A stretch of DNA of 64,000 nt from Moringa oleifera (taxonomy: Eukaryota; Streptophyta; Magnoliopsida; Brassicales; Moringaceae), in assembly GCA_021397835.1 (NCBI GenBank), contig JAJFZO010000028.1, forward strand, positions 2,899,501-2,963,500. Reading direction: 5' to 3'. The translations under genes were made by a program, and so were the position numbers. Numbering within the stretch: position 1 is the stretch's first letter; every line of letters begins with the position of its first letter. The notes under the pieces were generated by a model. It saw only the letters and a list, made by a program, of their open reading frames with translations, was not told where the DNA came from and ran no database searches. Below, piece by piece: positions 21,817 through 35,090 of this stretch.

Positions 21817-24300
21817 AAAGAGAGCTAGCTATCAATTGATGTTTGTATTACCTTCATTCTTGTCATTGATTGCTAAAACAAAATATAAAAAATGAAAATT
21901 AATAAATTAAATTTTATTTCATTTTTAAAATATGAGAATTTGATTGGTAATTTAAGGCAAATATTAGAATTTTGTGAAATATTTACCTTAAAATCAACTA
22001 TCATACTGATTTATTTTTCAAAATAAAAAGTTTTAATTTCAATTTTAGAACCGTCAATATTTTCTTATACCTTTTGGTCAGTTGTATCAATGGTTGTTTT
22101 TTATTAATCAATCAAAGTGCTTATGAAGCATCAACTAAAAGCTATTTCACAATAAGGGATACTTACTGAATCAATGGATAGTTAAAGCACATCAACAAGT
22201 TAGAAATACATTTCATTACCAAATTAATGAAGAGCTTACTTTCATTTTTTAGATGAAATTTTAATTTTGAGCTTATTTTCTATTTTATTTTATTTATTAA
22301 TATTAATTTCATCCATATATACTTAAGCTATTTAAAATTTGTAAGGCTCTCACATTAAGTCTAGCTATTTCCATCCTTATGGCTATTTTCTTACATTAAA
22401 GACATAAATATGTGATGATAAAATAGTTTATTTTTGATATAGTGCATTAAATATGACCAAAACAAAACCACAATTTAGTAAATCTGAAAGGAAAGTCTAT
22501 ATACTCTTCCAGTTGAATTACTCTAAAAGACTTCTTAAGTGGCATCTTTAAGGGTTTCTTTTTCTTTTTCTTTTTTTAATTAATCAATTTGAATTGAATC
22601 ATTGAGTTCAATTCGGTTTGAAGCTTTTTGTTTAGGTTAAAACTTTTTAATTTGAACTAGCTCAAAAGTAGGTTGGATTACAAAAAATCAACCAAAATAG
22701 AGTCAAATCAAATATGTAAGAAATTATAAGTTCATTTATAGATTCTTCAAAATAATAATAGTTTCAATATTACTTGGTAATATCTGAATATAAAATGTAA
22801 ATAGTTCACACTAAAATTATATTTTTCTCATAAATATAATTTATGGATAAAATTAACGGTTCAATCAAAGATTGGTCGATTATATTTAATTAATCTTTTT
22901 AATAATAAATTTTAAAAAATTATAAAAATTAAAAAATATTAAATTATTTTAATAAAAAAGTAATTAATAGACAATTATAATAAATTAACTATAAAAATTA
23001 GCTTCATGAAATTGTAAATATATGTAAAAATAATAAAATAATATTACTGATGATTTAAGAATACAATAGTGTATTATGTTCAACCTAAAAATAAAAAACT
23101 TTAGAAGTAATAAATAATTTAAAATAAAATTAAAGACAGTATAGTGATAATGTAGTCATTGGTTTATTATTACAGTAAATGATTATACTAAAAAATTAAA
23201 AATTAAAACTATAATTGAGGAATCAATAATATATATATATATATTTCTTATATTTTGTCGTATTAATATAGATAATTATTTTTAAACTATCAATTAAAAT
23301 ATATTTATAGTAGTGTGTGCTTGTCATATCAATTGATAATTTAAAGCATTTCAACAAGTTGATGTAAATTTCATTAGCAAATTGACAACCATTATCTACA
23401 AAAATGTCTAGTTTCAAATTACTTTCACTTTTATATTAAATTTTAATTTTTGGCTTATTGCCTACCTTCTTTTGTTTATTAACATCTAAAGTTTCATCCA
23501 TGCACTCAAGCTATTTAGAATTTATTAGGCTTTCGCATAATATTAACTCCTATTATCTTGATGATTATCAAAAAATTGTCTTCTTCGATTAAAGATATAA
23601 AGATATATATGATGTTAAAATAGTTTACTTTTGATATAACTAATTAAATATGGATTCAGATCTAAGTCATAACTTAAAAGGAGCCAAAAGTGGAAGGTTT
23701 TTAATTCTTCCAATTGAAGTACATGAATAAGTTCAATTACATGAGAGGAGGCTTTGATATCGTTAAGTAAGGATTGGGGTCCAAATACTAATTGGAGCTC
23801 AAAAGGGTTAGCTCAATATCAATATTTTGGACATAAGGGGCCAATCTAATGTTTTAAGAGATTTAATCTTATGTTGCAAGCAACTCTTTGGCACTAGTAC
23901 GTAGGAATATAAAGAATAAAAGACAAGCAAGAATCAACAAGGACAAATAAGACTCTTTAAACCGCTTCGGTGAAACTAAGCAGACAACATTAGTGGAATG
24001 TTGTCTTGAAGTTTATGTCATAAGTGGTGAAACTACTTTACCATTATTTTAGTCATATAATTACTAATTGATTATCAAAGGTCACTTTATTTGCCCCCAT
24101 GATGACTTTTCCTTTCTTTTATATTCTTTTGACACCTTAGAATCATTGCAACATCAATCTCTCCTGTATTTTGTTCCTCCTATAAGGCATTATTTTTTGA
24201 AACATCAACTTTCTTTATACAGTTTATTAAATTACCAATATATAATAACATATCTTATTTAATTTTGTTTATGAAATTTTTTCAAGATCTTTAATTCATA
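21817..24300. other. AT-rich intergenic DNA
   Basis: No gene is recognisable. It holds two diverged direct repeats (next entry), homopolymer and (AT)n runs such as 23,230-23,244, and no long reading frame with any family resemblance. Confidence 0.5.
22080..23730. repeat. Pair of diverged ~430-bp direct repeats (about 22,110-22,530 and 23,300-23,725)
   Basis: The two segments align along their length. Shared landmarks include 'caacaagtt...tttcattaccaaatt' against 'caacaagttgatgtaaatttcattagc', then 'tttcatccat', 'aagctattta', and 'aaaatagtttatttttgatat' against 'aaaatagtttacttttgatat'. They lie in the same orientation with about 770 bp between their ends. They could be long terminal repeats of a small non-autonomous retroelement or an old local duplication. 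The spacer shows no coding or primer-binding site. Confidence 0.5.
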
Positions 24301-24302
24301 CA

Positions 24303-26370
24303 TAAAATGATCTAGATCATCAACATTTAATAACATATCTTATTTTAAAACTTTTTCAAGTTATATTCTTACTTTTTGTTTTTTTAAAATTATGATTAAA
24401 TTATTTTGAAGTGGCTATAAAAATAGATTAAATATTTACATTTTAAAAAAAGAATGAAAATTCAAAGATTTTTTTCTTTTTTGTTTTCTTAAACAATTAT
24501 AAATATTTTATCAATTTGAAGATAAATTTAAAGAAAAGATAAAACTTGGATTGTGAAAAGTATCAAAATATTATTAATGATAAGAAAAAGTGGAAGAGAT
24601 AGACAAGAAATAGAGAGAAAAGGAGTTCAAAAAATTGTCTTTTTCTTTTTTTGGTTAATAAAATAGTTGTATTGGTGACAATAAAACTTTGTTGCATGAT
24701 TAAAGATATATTCATTATATATTTTTTTTTTCAAAAGAAACTAAAAGAAAAAAATATTAAAGCCACATTGGTTTTACATTTAATTGCATAATGATAACAT
24801 CAGGGTTTATTAAACATATATATATATATATATATAATGAGGTTTTATTTATTTAAACTGAAATATTTTTAAAATTTTTAAATATAATAATATTATAAAA
24901 ATTAGAGCCTCTAATTTTTTATTAAGCTTTAAAAAATTTGGTTAAAAATCTTTTATTGATTTTTGTTGTGCCAATGTTTTTTTTTTTGTAAGAATATAAA
25001 ATATTACTTTTACAATTTACAATAATAATGTGAAAAATATTAAAAAATTTTAACAATTTATTTTTGTCAAATCATTATATATCTACGTTTTATTAAAAGT
25101 CTAATACAACTTAAGTCAATAGAACATGTTGATTTAGAAAACATTTTCTTTGACTTTACAATTGAGCATTTTTAGGTGCATACAAAATGTTAGAAAATAC
25201 AATAAAAAATTAGTATGCTAGTATAGTGAAAGAAGTTAGAAGTTTTTTTTTTTTTTTCCCATTCATCCAATCCCTTATGTAAAAAAGAATTAAAAGTCTT
25301 TAATTAGTGAAGCAAGTGCCTTACAATAAATTTTCCTCTACTTTATTCAAACATGTCTTGTATCATATAGAAGAAAATAAATTCTATTTTGCATGCAAAA
25401 GTAAAATTGTAGAGTTTTTAGTAGTTGACAGAACTGCTCTTATCTGTCAAAATAACATACAAAGTGTAGAGATGCCTATAACGCCGGTTAATACATTGTG
25501 CATTGTAACTCCTAAAATCATAATAAATGTTAATAAATAAAATTGTTTGACTTAAATTTCATGTAAAATGGATAAAGTACTTGTGGACCACACATTGCAA
25601 GCTAAATTGGCATAAATTTGGAATATGCCCCACAAAATAAATAAAATGTACTCCCTTCATCAATTTATATTAATACTTTACTCTTTTAGTTTTCTTCATA
25701 CTTTTTTTTAGTTTTGGTATAAGAAAATCATGTTCAACAGTTTAAAATTTTGTGGAATTATCATCGAGCATTATTCTCTTTACTTCAAATTTTGGAATTA
25801 ATTTAACAGGAAGAGGTTAACTATTTACATAGGTCAGTTTTAGAATTGGAATTATTTCTTTATCTGCATTCTCAATTTTTTGAGTTTTTTTTTTTACTTG
25901 TTTTCATAATGCTTAGTTTTATTACAATCGAAGAGGTTGACATCATATCTTTTATTAATACTATATTTTCAATTATTTATCATTTCAAAGAAAGAGACAC
26001 AAATATTTATCTTCGATTCATTTCGTCTTGAGTTTTTTTTCTTTAGTTTAGTGGCTCTTTGTTGGTATCTTTATTTTTAATGATCATTTAATAAAGGAAT
26101 TGACCATTAATGAATTTAATCAACTAAAAAATGTAAGGAATGAGTAAAATGAGAATATTATCCTTTTTTTTTTCTAAAAATGGTTGAGTACTAGATTATT
26201 TTTATTTGTTTTTTGGGAGAGGATTCCTACATTTAATTGATTTTAGCTGGCTTTCCTTATGTGTTAGCATATATATCTACTAGTAGATATAGCGATGCTA
26301 ATATTGGAATGTCTTTTAACCTTAATTTCCTTTTAAGTGTTAAGGAATTTTTTTGTCTACCATTTTTTAT
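24303..26370 (+). repeat. Long inverted repeat, arm A (2 kb)
   Basis: This 2-kb stretch matches the reverse complement of 61,950-64,000 from end to end, including an (AT)n run (24,816-24,836 against about 63,450-63,480) and poly-T tracts. Landmarks are 'gatctagatcatcaa' at the outer end and 'aagtgttaaggaattttttt' then 'gtctaccattttttat' at the inner end, where similarity stops. Arm A lies directly upstream of the AP2-like pseudogene. The largest frame (25,307-25,540) is not kept in arm B, where the start is changed and a stop appears, so this is non-coding homology. A Stowaway-like 'gtactcccttcatcaattta' near 25,648 lacks a partner. Confidence 0.8.
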
Positions 26371-26721
26371 TTCAAGAACAAAATAAATAAAAAATTTCTT
26401 TGTTGTGATTATGCCTTGTTCGTGTTGATGATATTGTTAAATGGTTTACTAAGTTATTTTTTATGTATAGTTCTGTGCAACTTTTGATCTATAAAGAATG
26501 TTAGGAGTAAGAGATTTTCCTACATTCTTAATTTTGCTTATAATTTTGATTTTCTTGATTTGATTTGGTTACCTTCGCTTGAAATTATAAAAGATGTAAC
26601 GGTGCCATAACTAGGTGAAAATTGCTTGCATCAAGATTGAATATTTTTTAGATTTACTATCTTTCAAATGTTTCACGTTATTAGTAGGTTTAAACTTTAG
26701 TATCTGCAAGACAACAATCTT

Positions 26722-27209
26722 ATGAAAGGAATTACTTTTCTCATAAATAGATGGTTGTTATGTCCTTTGATGTTTCTACGGACATGTTCTTATTTTTATT
26801 ATGGATTTGCATTCCCTTTTCGGGGTCATACATTGTCCGTAAGTATGCAATGGAAAAATTATGATAATCACTTTCATGTTCCCATGGGGTATCATGAAAG
26901 TTGTGAAGTTTTTAGCGATGCTCTTGAAGTGAATACGCTCCTGACTCTTTCACCTTATGAGTATCTCTTAGAACCTTAACTAATATTTGAAAATACTTTT
27001 CAAGCCCCTTACAACACATCACAGATTGTTGGCAATTCCTTAATACAGTTGTTACAACTTGTAGAAAGATTTCATGAGGACTTGACTTGGGAACTCCAAG
27101 AACTACATGATATTTTTAGCGTTAACAAAAGGCAGCATGAAATGTCATCAAAGGAGCAGAAACAAAAAGGAGAAGCAAAATTAGATATATTCTATCAATT
27201 CTTTCATTT
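26722..27209 (+). pseudogene. Unrecognised reading frame with one internal stop
   Basis: One frame stays open from an ATG at 26,722 to a TGA at 27,207-27,209, except for a TAA at 26,977. It includes 'VFSDALEVNTLLTLSPYEYL' and, after the stop, 'LVERFHEDLTWELQELHDIF', which looks like a helical protein segment. I do not recognise the family. Since it precedes the AP2-like exons on the same strand, it may be the 5' part of that gene, but the AP2 family's N-terminus is not evident. Confidence 0.3.
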
Positions 27210-27849
27210 ATGATTTTATTTTGTACTAAAATTTCACTTAACAAATACTTGTAAGTAGCCATGAGGTTAGATATGGACAGAATGCCACTGGAAATGGTGA
27301 TAAAAAAGAGATAAGTGAAGAAAGTAAGAGGCCACACCAAAAAAGGCTTGGACATACTTTTGGCAAGTGAAGCTCCATGTACCAAGAAGTTACCAGGTTT
27401 GAATCTACTTATTTCAACAATTACATGTATATATGTGTTAAGGAAAATAAAGTTATTTATTATTGCAATCTTACCAAACTCAATGAACTGAAAACAAAAA
27501 AGCAAAAAGTTATAAGGCAATTTTATGGGATGGCGCTGGTAAAAAGCCAAAGACAGGTTAGAGTTAAGGAAAATATGTTTCTATTTTTTACTTTTAATGA
27601 TCATTTCACTAATATTTTATGATCATTTCTAATTCTTGTTTTTTTTTTTCCCATCTGCCATTTTCTTCCCTTTGTTTCCTTGAATTCGATCAGTTTATGT
27701 TGGTGAGCATACTTTCTTCATTTACATTCATTAATTAATTTGCTAATATCTTGAATCATGTTGAAATATTGATCCATAAAATTTATTATGAAATAAATTA
27801 ATCACTATTAGAATAAATTTCCTATCCTTTAAAATGTCTATGAAAATTG

Positions 27850-29560
27850 ATTCTTGAGGCTTCAGTATTAAAATGTGAAGGAAAAGATCTATTAGTTGAA
27901 TTAGCTATTCTAAGTACTATTCCATTTCCATTCGAAGGTTCTCGTTATGAAATAAAAGTTTTTCACAGAGTTTATTTAGCAGTAAAGTTGCCTTGTTCAT
28001 CAAAAGAGAGAGTAATTTCCAATGGTTCACATTTTCTCTTAGATCCACAAGTAGATATGATGACTAAGAGTCAGCAGCTAGGGCTTATGACTTGACTGCT
28101 CTTAAGTTATGGCACACATCGACACCAACAAATTTTCTTATATGTTTTTCTTGTAGTTAAAAGCTCGCCAAAGATAAAAAAAAAAATATTCATTGACTAC
28201 CATGTTTTTATTGATGATCTTTCAGTAATTCATTGGTTATACTAATTAAGTTCCTTCATGTACATGTTTTCACAGATTAGTGATTATGAGAAAGAATTGG
28301 AAGGAATGCATCATATGACCAAAATGAATTACTTCTTAACTATTATAAGGTAGGTTTCTTACTAAAAGTTGACCACTTAAAAGCCCATGTATGCTTGCAC
28401 TAACTTGAATTGAGTGTACATCCAAACTTTTTCAATTTCATTAAAAATGAAAAGTTGCATGCCCATTTTTCTTCCATAAGTTATGATAGATAACTATGTA
28501 CTGACCATGTGGTTTTGAAATATTAATTTTAATCCGTGAGTTTTATAAGTAGCAACTTCTTCATGAAACTAATAGTTACAGCTTTAAACTTGAAAATTTT
28601 CAGAAAAAGTAGAGGCCTTGCCAAGGGATTGTTTAACTATCATAGAATGTCTCGGTAACAATAGCTTCTCTCCATTTCTTTCTCTCTAGATGTCAAAAAT
28701 GGCAAGCAAGGATAGCCAAAAAGAAGGATATGGAAGGAATATACGTGGGAATCTTTAGTAAGTGTTATAGTTCAAACAAGTGATCTTTCTAATGTTGTTT
28801 AAAATCGCATAACAAGATTAGAAGTAAATTGATGGAGCTATATTTTTAGTATGTACTCTCGTATTTTGGTAAGTCTTATATTATGTCTTAATTATTAGAT
28901 ACTTAAGAGCAAGCAGCCAGAGACTATGATATTGCATCCGTAAATATCAAAGGCTACGATGTATTCACCAACTTTGACATAAGTGAGTATGATGTCCCAA
29001 GCATTCTTGAAAGCATAAAGTTTCCCATTGGGAAAGGGATATTGAGGGTGTTAAAAGAAGCTTCAATTGAAGATTTTATTATCCAAAAGAGAACTGAAGA
29101 AGTCAGAGTATCAAAGCTAATGGAGTCATGTGTAAACGTTGAGAACCAACCAACCTTGCAAGACCAAAATTTTGGGTTCTTTTAGAGCGAAAGTGTTTGC
29201 AACTAGGTACAGTATCAAGATCTTCTCACCTCTGCACTTTATGGGCTTCAAGACTGTTGTTTTAACGCAAACCCTTTCTTTCTTGACTTTACGGGCAATA
29301 CTGATATTAATGCATAGGAATTCACTAGGAACTCAGAGAGCACTTACAATAGTGGGACTATTAGGTTTATGGAAGGAAAATCAATGCAAATAGAAGTTGA
29401 AAAGGATTTTTTAGTGTGAGTAATGAAAGTTTTGCAAATAAGGAACAAGTTATTGAAAGAAAGTCTACACTAGAAAGTTCTGCATATGAAGATTTTTCTG
29501 AGCTTTTTGAAGAAGAGCCTGTGAATATTTGTTCCCCCAATTAGCTGGAGATACACTTTA
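27850..29560 (+). pseudogene. AP2-domain transcription factor pseudogene, AINTEGUMENTA-like (AIL/PLT) group
   Basis: Pieces of a double-AP2 protein occur in the right order with introns. About 28,063-28,138: 'ESAARAYDLTALKLWHTSTP', the end of AP2 repeat 1. 28,276-28,350: 'ISDYEKELEGMHHMTKMNYF', the linker, with donor 'gtaggt'. About 28,690-28,757: 'WQARIAKKKDMEGIYVGIFS', the middle of repeat 2, after acceptor 'ctctctag'. From 28,899: 'EQAARDYDIASVNIKGYDVF' and 'TNFDISEYDVPSILES', then 'RVLKEASIEDF', the end of repeat 2 and the AIL-type tail. The first repeat's YRG block is degraded or missing, with only 'GSRYEI' near 27,940. The frame shifts between exons and stops are present. Reading frames to 29,560 may be the remaining C-terminus. 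AIL proteins control meristem and organ growth; this copy cannot bind DNA normally. Confidence 0.72.
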
Positions 29561-32520
29561 TGAACTCAGGAAGTAATTCTTCCCAAGTATAAGAAATTTT
29601 CATGAAGAGAGTTTTTCATGTTAAGTTGTAAGTCTGATAAACTTTAAATGATTGTTATGTTAATTTTCTTGTTTAACTATCTTATCATGAAAGCATGTTA
29701 TTATTTTGCAATCAATAGCTTGAAACTTGTTTGCAGTGGAAAAATATATATCTTATTTTGCAATCAATATCTTATTGTGTAACAACCCTTATAATTATAC
29801 TTTATTAATCTAAAGATAAAGTTGTAGTCAATGAGAGTTCAATAAAGAACAATGCTTTAAGAAAAGAAAAATAAAATTTCTCAATCTTATCTTTAGAAAG
29901 TTGATATTGGTATCTTGATCATAATGGAGAGGCCTTTCATAAAGTAAAATGATTCGGTTCCTAAATATACATTAGCAAGTTACCCTAACAATAAGTAGGG
30001 TGTAGGGCGATTGCTTTCCTAGAAAAATGAGATAAATAAAATTTTTATTGTTTTTAAGGACATTAGTATTACTCTTTAAACCTTTACTTAAAGCTGAATA
30101 TTAAAATGGTAAAGTCTGTAGGGGAGTTAGTCTTGACTCTTGGCTTCATCTTTTAAGTTCACAATTGATTTACTCTAAAGCATTAAATGCAAAGAAATTT
30201 AAATATGTTAATGTATCTTTGCATTCATCACTTTATATATGATAACAAATTAACTCAATAGATATAGACAATAAATAATTTTCATTATAAGTAATTAAAT
30301 CAATAGATCTGTATTTCATTCTTAAAAGTAATCAGATAAAATCGTGCTCTTAATTTTCATCCTTCACTAATGCTATTAATATTTTTCCTTATTTTGTAGT
30401 TTATGATTATTTATGTTTGAATGGCTTCGCTTGTAGGTTTCACAATTTTTTTGAGGTATTTAAACTTACAAGCAATTTTTTATTTTTAAGGACTCTAATA
30501 ATTCCAAATCATGAAACTTCTTTCAATAGGCATCAGAATCTTGAAACTACTGATGAAAAATCATTGAAAGAGAGTCCCTTAAGCTATAAGTTGGCATGTG
30601 TGCAGGTATGCATATGTGTAAGTGCATGTGTATAGATATGAAATTACTTTAAGTAGATTTGCAAAGGGATTCTGATGTGTGTTGAAAGTAAGGACAATAA
30701 ACAAATGTAGTTCATCCATGTGTTCAAACAAGTAAAGTTGCACTAGGTTTGCATATTTTTGCTTTTCCAAATGCATTTTCTTTTTAAGAAGAGCTACTTT
30801 TGTATTTTTAATTATAAAATAATAAAAAAAATGTCATTCATATTTTTAGTAATTTTTAAATATATATAATTTTATAAATGTAGGAAGATTTGAAAAAGAC
30901 AATGAGAATGAAGTTTTATCCTCTCATCAAGTGTTTCGGAGCTTTTACATGTCCAATTATCTTGCTAAGTTGGCTTAGAAATGTACATAGTGTGAATTTT
31001 AAGTTTATGTTGTCAATCGTTATGACTAAAATAAGTATTTTAGAAACAATTATTGCATAATAATCATGCCACTCAACAACACTATTTGGTTTAAACTCAG
31101 TTGACATACAAAATACAAGTAAGTTGATTGAATGAATACAAGTTAGATTAGTGGCACATAAATTAATTTATTTATTCAAGATTGATCTTAGGTAATCAAA
31201 TTTTTTGTGCAAATCACTCTCCATTTTCTTTTGAAAAATGAATGTTGTTTTAACTAGGATCAATGCATCCTAGTCCTAAAAAACTATTTTATTTCCTATA
31301 ATTTTTTCTGGGGTACCTAACAAATAAAAAAGTCTTTTATCTTTAATTTGTCAATTCTTTTTCCTTTTTTATGTTTCCACAAGTCATCCTTTCCTTCATA
31401 TTTAATTTTATCATAAAATTGGATCATTGATTAATAAAGATTTCTTCTTCCTTCTATCTTATATGCCTTTTATCATAGATATAAACAAGCAAAACTTTTA
31501 GGAGTGCAAAAAAAGTGCTCTAAGTAATAAGAATACAAGAAGTTATGATTATGAAAAATTGATACTTTTTCATAATGAATTCTTCGACTCAAATATTTGG
31601 ATGTTGTTATTAGTAACATTGCTTTCTCTTTCTCTCTTTGCTTCTTTATGTCTCTTTATGCTGCCTCTTATTGAGAAGCCAAGTAAGTAGCAAGTATTTA
31701 ATGGCCTAACATCATGGATGCTTTCAGACAACTTTTTGAACTCAAACTTCACTCATGAACATGTATATTACAAAAGTCAATTTAATTAGTCAAGTGCATT
31801 TACTTTTATGTTTATATGAAAACAATTAGAATATTGAAAAGGAAGAAGACAAGCCATTTGAGTTGGCATCTCTATAGCAAATAGGGTATAGCTCAATATA
31901 GAACATGTTGAGGTTGCTCCCTCGAAAGCATGCACGAATACCTAACCCTCAAACATGGAGTAGTGTAAGAGAAAGAGTGGGGCTTTTATGAGAATTTGTG
32001 GAGAACTGGTAAATTCAAGCTTGAGTTTGATCTGAGATTGTAAAAGGCGTGAAAACTAGGAAGGTTATGTATCAACTTTTGATCAGAAACAAACATAAAA
32101 CATACTCTTTATTGTTTGTTGTATTCGATAATATGGAAACCGATAATTTGAAATAATATTTAAATTACTTCAGCTAACTAATTAAATAAATAATAAATTA
32201 AACTAGACTTATAGTAACTTGCAACATAGAGCACTATACTTGTGTTGGACTGAGGTTAGAGTTTAACTTTATATCTTTAAGACAAAATCACCTCATAATT
32301 GGTGTTATTAGGTTGATAGGTGGCTAGCCTACTACCGGCACTTGTAGGGATTAATGTGTGAGACTGCAATTCCCAAGCTGATCGAGCCTGCTGCTTTTTG
32401 TTTCAAGAAAGGAAAAAAGGCATCAGCTGCCAAGTTCAGTGCTTGCTTACTCTGTCTTCTACACCATCCATTTAAGACACTACACACTACGCATAAAAAA
32501 TGCTAATTGATTAAAAGAAT
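29560..32520. other. AT-rich DNA without a supported gene
   Basis: No gene can be supported. A possible exon at about 30,420-30,604 plus reads 'NLETTDEKSLKESPLSYKLA' and ends at a 'gtatgc' donor, but has no recognised family. 30,600-30,640 is a 'gtatgcatatgtgtaagtgc' purine/pyrimidine alternating stretch. A minus-strand frame at 31,570-31,752 is likewise unassigned. Confidence 0.4.
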
Positions 32521-32800
32521 CAGATATCATGTGATGAGATGCACCAGAATCAAAAATCCAAAAAGAGGAGGGATCTTCAAATCAACGCAAGGCAATTCCA
32601 TAGATTTATCCTTTACTTTGATTCACAACTACCAAAAACTAGTACTTCAATTCAAAAGAACAACGAACTAACTTATGGTTATTCTCTCTCAACGCAAGTT
32701 TTGTTTTTCAAAAATGGAATAAGAAAGAAATGAGTTGGTTTCTATTTCTTGGATGACGGAAATGGATGTGAAGGGATTTTTATAGGTGTCCAAAGGTGAC
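32340..32800 (-). mobile_element. Copia (Ty1) retrotransposon trace: protease motif beside an LTR-like segment
   Basis: On the minus strand 32,560-32,525 reads 'WIFDSGASHHMISDS', the aspartic protease signature of Copia polyproteins. Neither gag zinc knuckle nor the rest of pol could be followed in this copy. Just upstream on the same strand (about 32,800-32,720) is a promoter-like 'cctataaaaatcccttcac', as in an LTR, so this may be an internally deleted derivative. LTR ends were not identified. Confidence 0.45.
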
Positions 32801-35090
32801 TTTTGAAGAAATGTATCTTTTCAAGAGATGCGTCCTAAGAGAAAAAATGCATCTTTAATGGAAAGGTATCTTTCCTTTCAAAAGGAAATCATACATCTTT
32901 TCATTCAAACCTCTTTTTTCTTTTTCATTTTAAATTCTCTTTTTTAACATTCTTTAAGAAAAAAGAATGAGATTTCAGAACTTCCTAGCAAAGCTAAAGA
33001 ATGTTCTGATCGATCAACGACAAGTTATTGACAAGGGACTTTCAAAACCTTTTAACTCTACCATAATGTCATATTATTCTCAAGTGAACTAAAGGAAGAA
33101 CAAAAAGCAACCTTTTGACAATCAAATACTAGTACATTTTAGCCTTTTAAGTAAGCAACATCCATATAATTCATGTAATCCACAGGCATTGAATGAGCCA
33201 TTGCCTTTTTTGACCTTAATATCTTCATATTTTTGGTAAATATTATGCTTAAAAGTATTTCTTCTTTATTCCTGACTATATTTAGACAACTATTCTATTC
33301 ATTTACCTTCAAAGATATTTATACTTTCTTCTCAATCTTAGTTTGTTTTGATTTAGAAGTCCAAGCATTTAACTTTTTAGATATTTTAGCTAGTGTAAGA
33401 CATATTTATTAACTTCAAAATGCTAAAATAAGACTACAATTGTATTGAATATTGAAGTTATCTTTTATAAAATTACTATTGTTAGACTGTTGCTGAAGTA
33501 ATAAACTTTAATCGAATTTTTGGTGAGATACATACTTAAATGTGTTAAAAACTTGTTTCGGTTACTTATATTATTTAAATAGAGAATGCACGTGTCTTTC
33601 ACTCTCTCTTTTTTTTGATTTTTCCTTTTTTAATGTTCTCTTATCTTATGATAATGATTACGTGTGTTAGTATACTTGAATTATATCTTGTTATACAAAA
33701 TTTATGCCTTTACATGTTGATATAATTTCTTATTATATAGAATTTATGTTTTGTTATATTAATATTATGTCTTATTATACAGAGATAATACTTTATAATG
33801 ATAATTTCATGTCTTGTTATATTGATATCATATCTATTAAGAATAAATCACTCAAATGGTTGTACTAAAATTTGGAAAATAAGAAGATTGACTCAACTTG
33901 TTGTCTTCAAAGTAGAGGAGGAGATAAAGGATAAAAAGCTGTGTTTATCTTACAATGTATAGTTTAGTGTTCATCCTTATCTATTTAAAGTAGTAGAATT
34001 GTATTTAGTTCTATCACTTAGTGCTATACATAAAGGTTAAATACCATAGTTTTACGGCATCTTTGGGAGAATTCAAGAATTAAAGAATTCACGTTAACAA
34101 GAATTGACATAAAAAACCTATATAACAACTAGCTAGTCCTAAGTATTGGTTGCATGTACACAACATGTAAAGGGATATCTCTTATCAAAATCTTTCTTTC
34201 AAAAATTATTTTGAAAACATGAGTTTATTTGATTGTGAGAACAAAGATTTTCAAAAAGATAAATTTAGTTTATAAAATTATATCAAAATAAAAAGTCTAT
34301 AAGCTAAGTAGTCGATGTCATTACATATTATGGGAGTGTCAAATGTCAAGTGTAGCAGAAACATTACCAAGAGAAGTCGTGTCACCTAAAGGGACTTTAT
34401 ATCACTTGATCTGGTAGCGCCATTAATCCAATGTGCTAGAAACACCATCCATCAAAGCAGTGTCACCTAAAAGCTCACTATTTGAGATTGCATACTGATA
34501 TTATTGAAAGACCCTTTATTTCAAATTTATGTGAAGTAATAGCTTGTTGTTTTGATGCTGTCAAAAAACAATGATGACACTAAAACTACACATAAAATAG
34601 GTTCTTTTAGGTTTGTTGACTAGTTTTGCAAATCAAAGTTGAAATAAATTTTCAAAGATTTGAACAATACTCCTCAAACATTTTAAGAACCATTTCTCAA
34701 CTTATTCGTGGCTCTCTAACTTTAACTCACTCATTCTATTAAGCAAACTCGTTAGTATAAAGAATCAATTTGTATTCATCCACCTTTAATGGGAGCTTAT
34801 TCTATTGTTTGCAAATCTTATATTGAAATAACTTTGTAAAAAGGTGAAGAAAGTCATCTAAGGTGTAAAGCTTGACTCTTAAGAGCTAAAGACTATTCAA
34901 CGACAAAGAAGTCAAATCTGCAAGCAGGTTGCTTAGAGGCATGTACGTTGACAAAGTCATCAAACCATGTAAAATTTAAATATTTGCCCTCTCACTTTTT
35001 ATATTCTATGATTTATTTTTTAAATGACTTGCTATCTAGTTAAGACAAGTAAAATATTAGAGCTAAGTAGTTAAAATTTATTTAGAAAAA
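32800..35090. other. AT-rich DNA, no supported gene
   Basis: 33,640-33,840 has irregular repeats of a 'cttgttatatagaatttatg'-like unit. 34,330-34,480 contains two similar 'gtgtcacctaaa' blocks. No reading frame with family resemblance was found. The 3' part may belong to the Copia remnant that follows. Confidence 0.4.

Noticed and set aside
25307..25540. 77-codon frame in inverted-repeat arm A, with similar residues encoded in arm B
   Set aside because: Arm B has a changed start and an early stop, and similarity does not favour codon third positions by eye; treated as non-coding homology.
25640..25690. Stowaway-like terminus 'gtactcccttcatcaattta'
   Set aside because: No inverted partner or second TA site found within a few hundred bases; present in both arms, so it is part of the shared segment.
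27122..27550. 142-codon minus-strand frame
   Set aside because: Opposite to the plus-strand frame upstream of the AP2-like exons; hydrophobic residues arise from the complement, and no family match is apparent.
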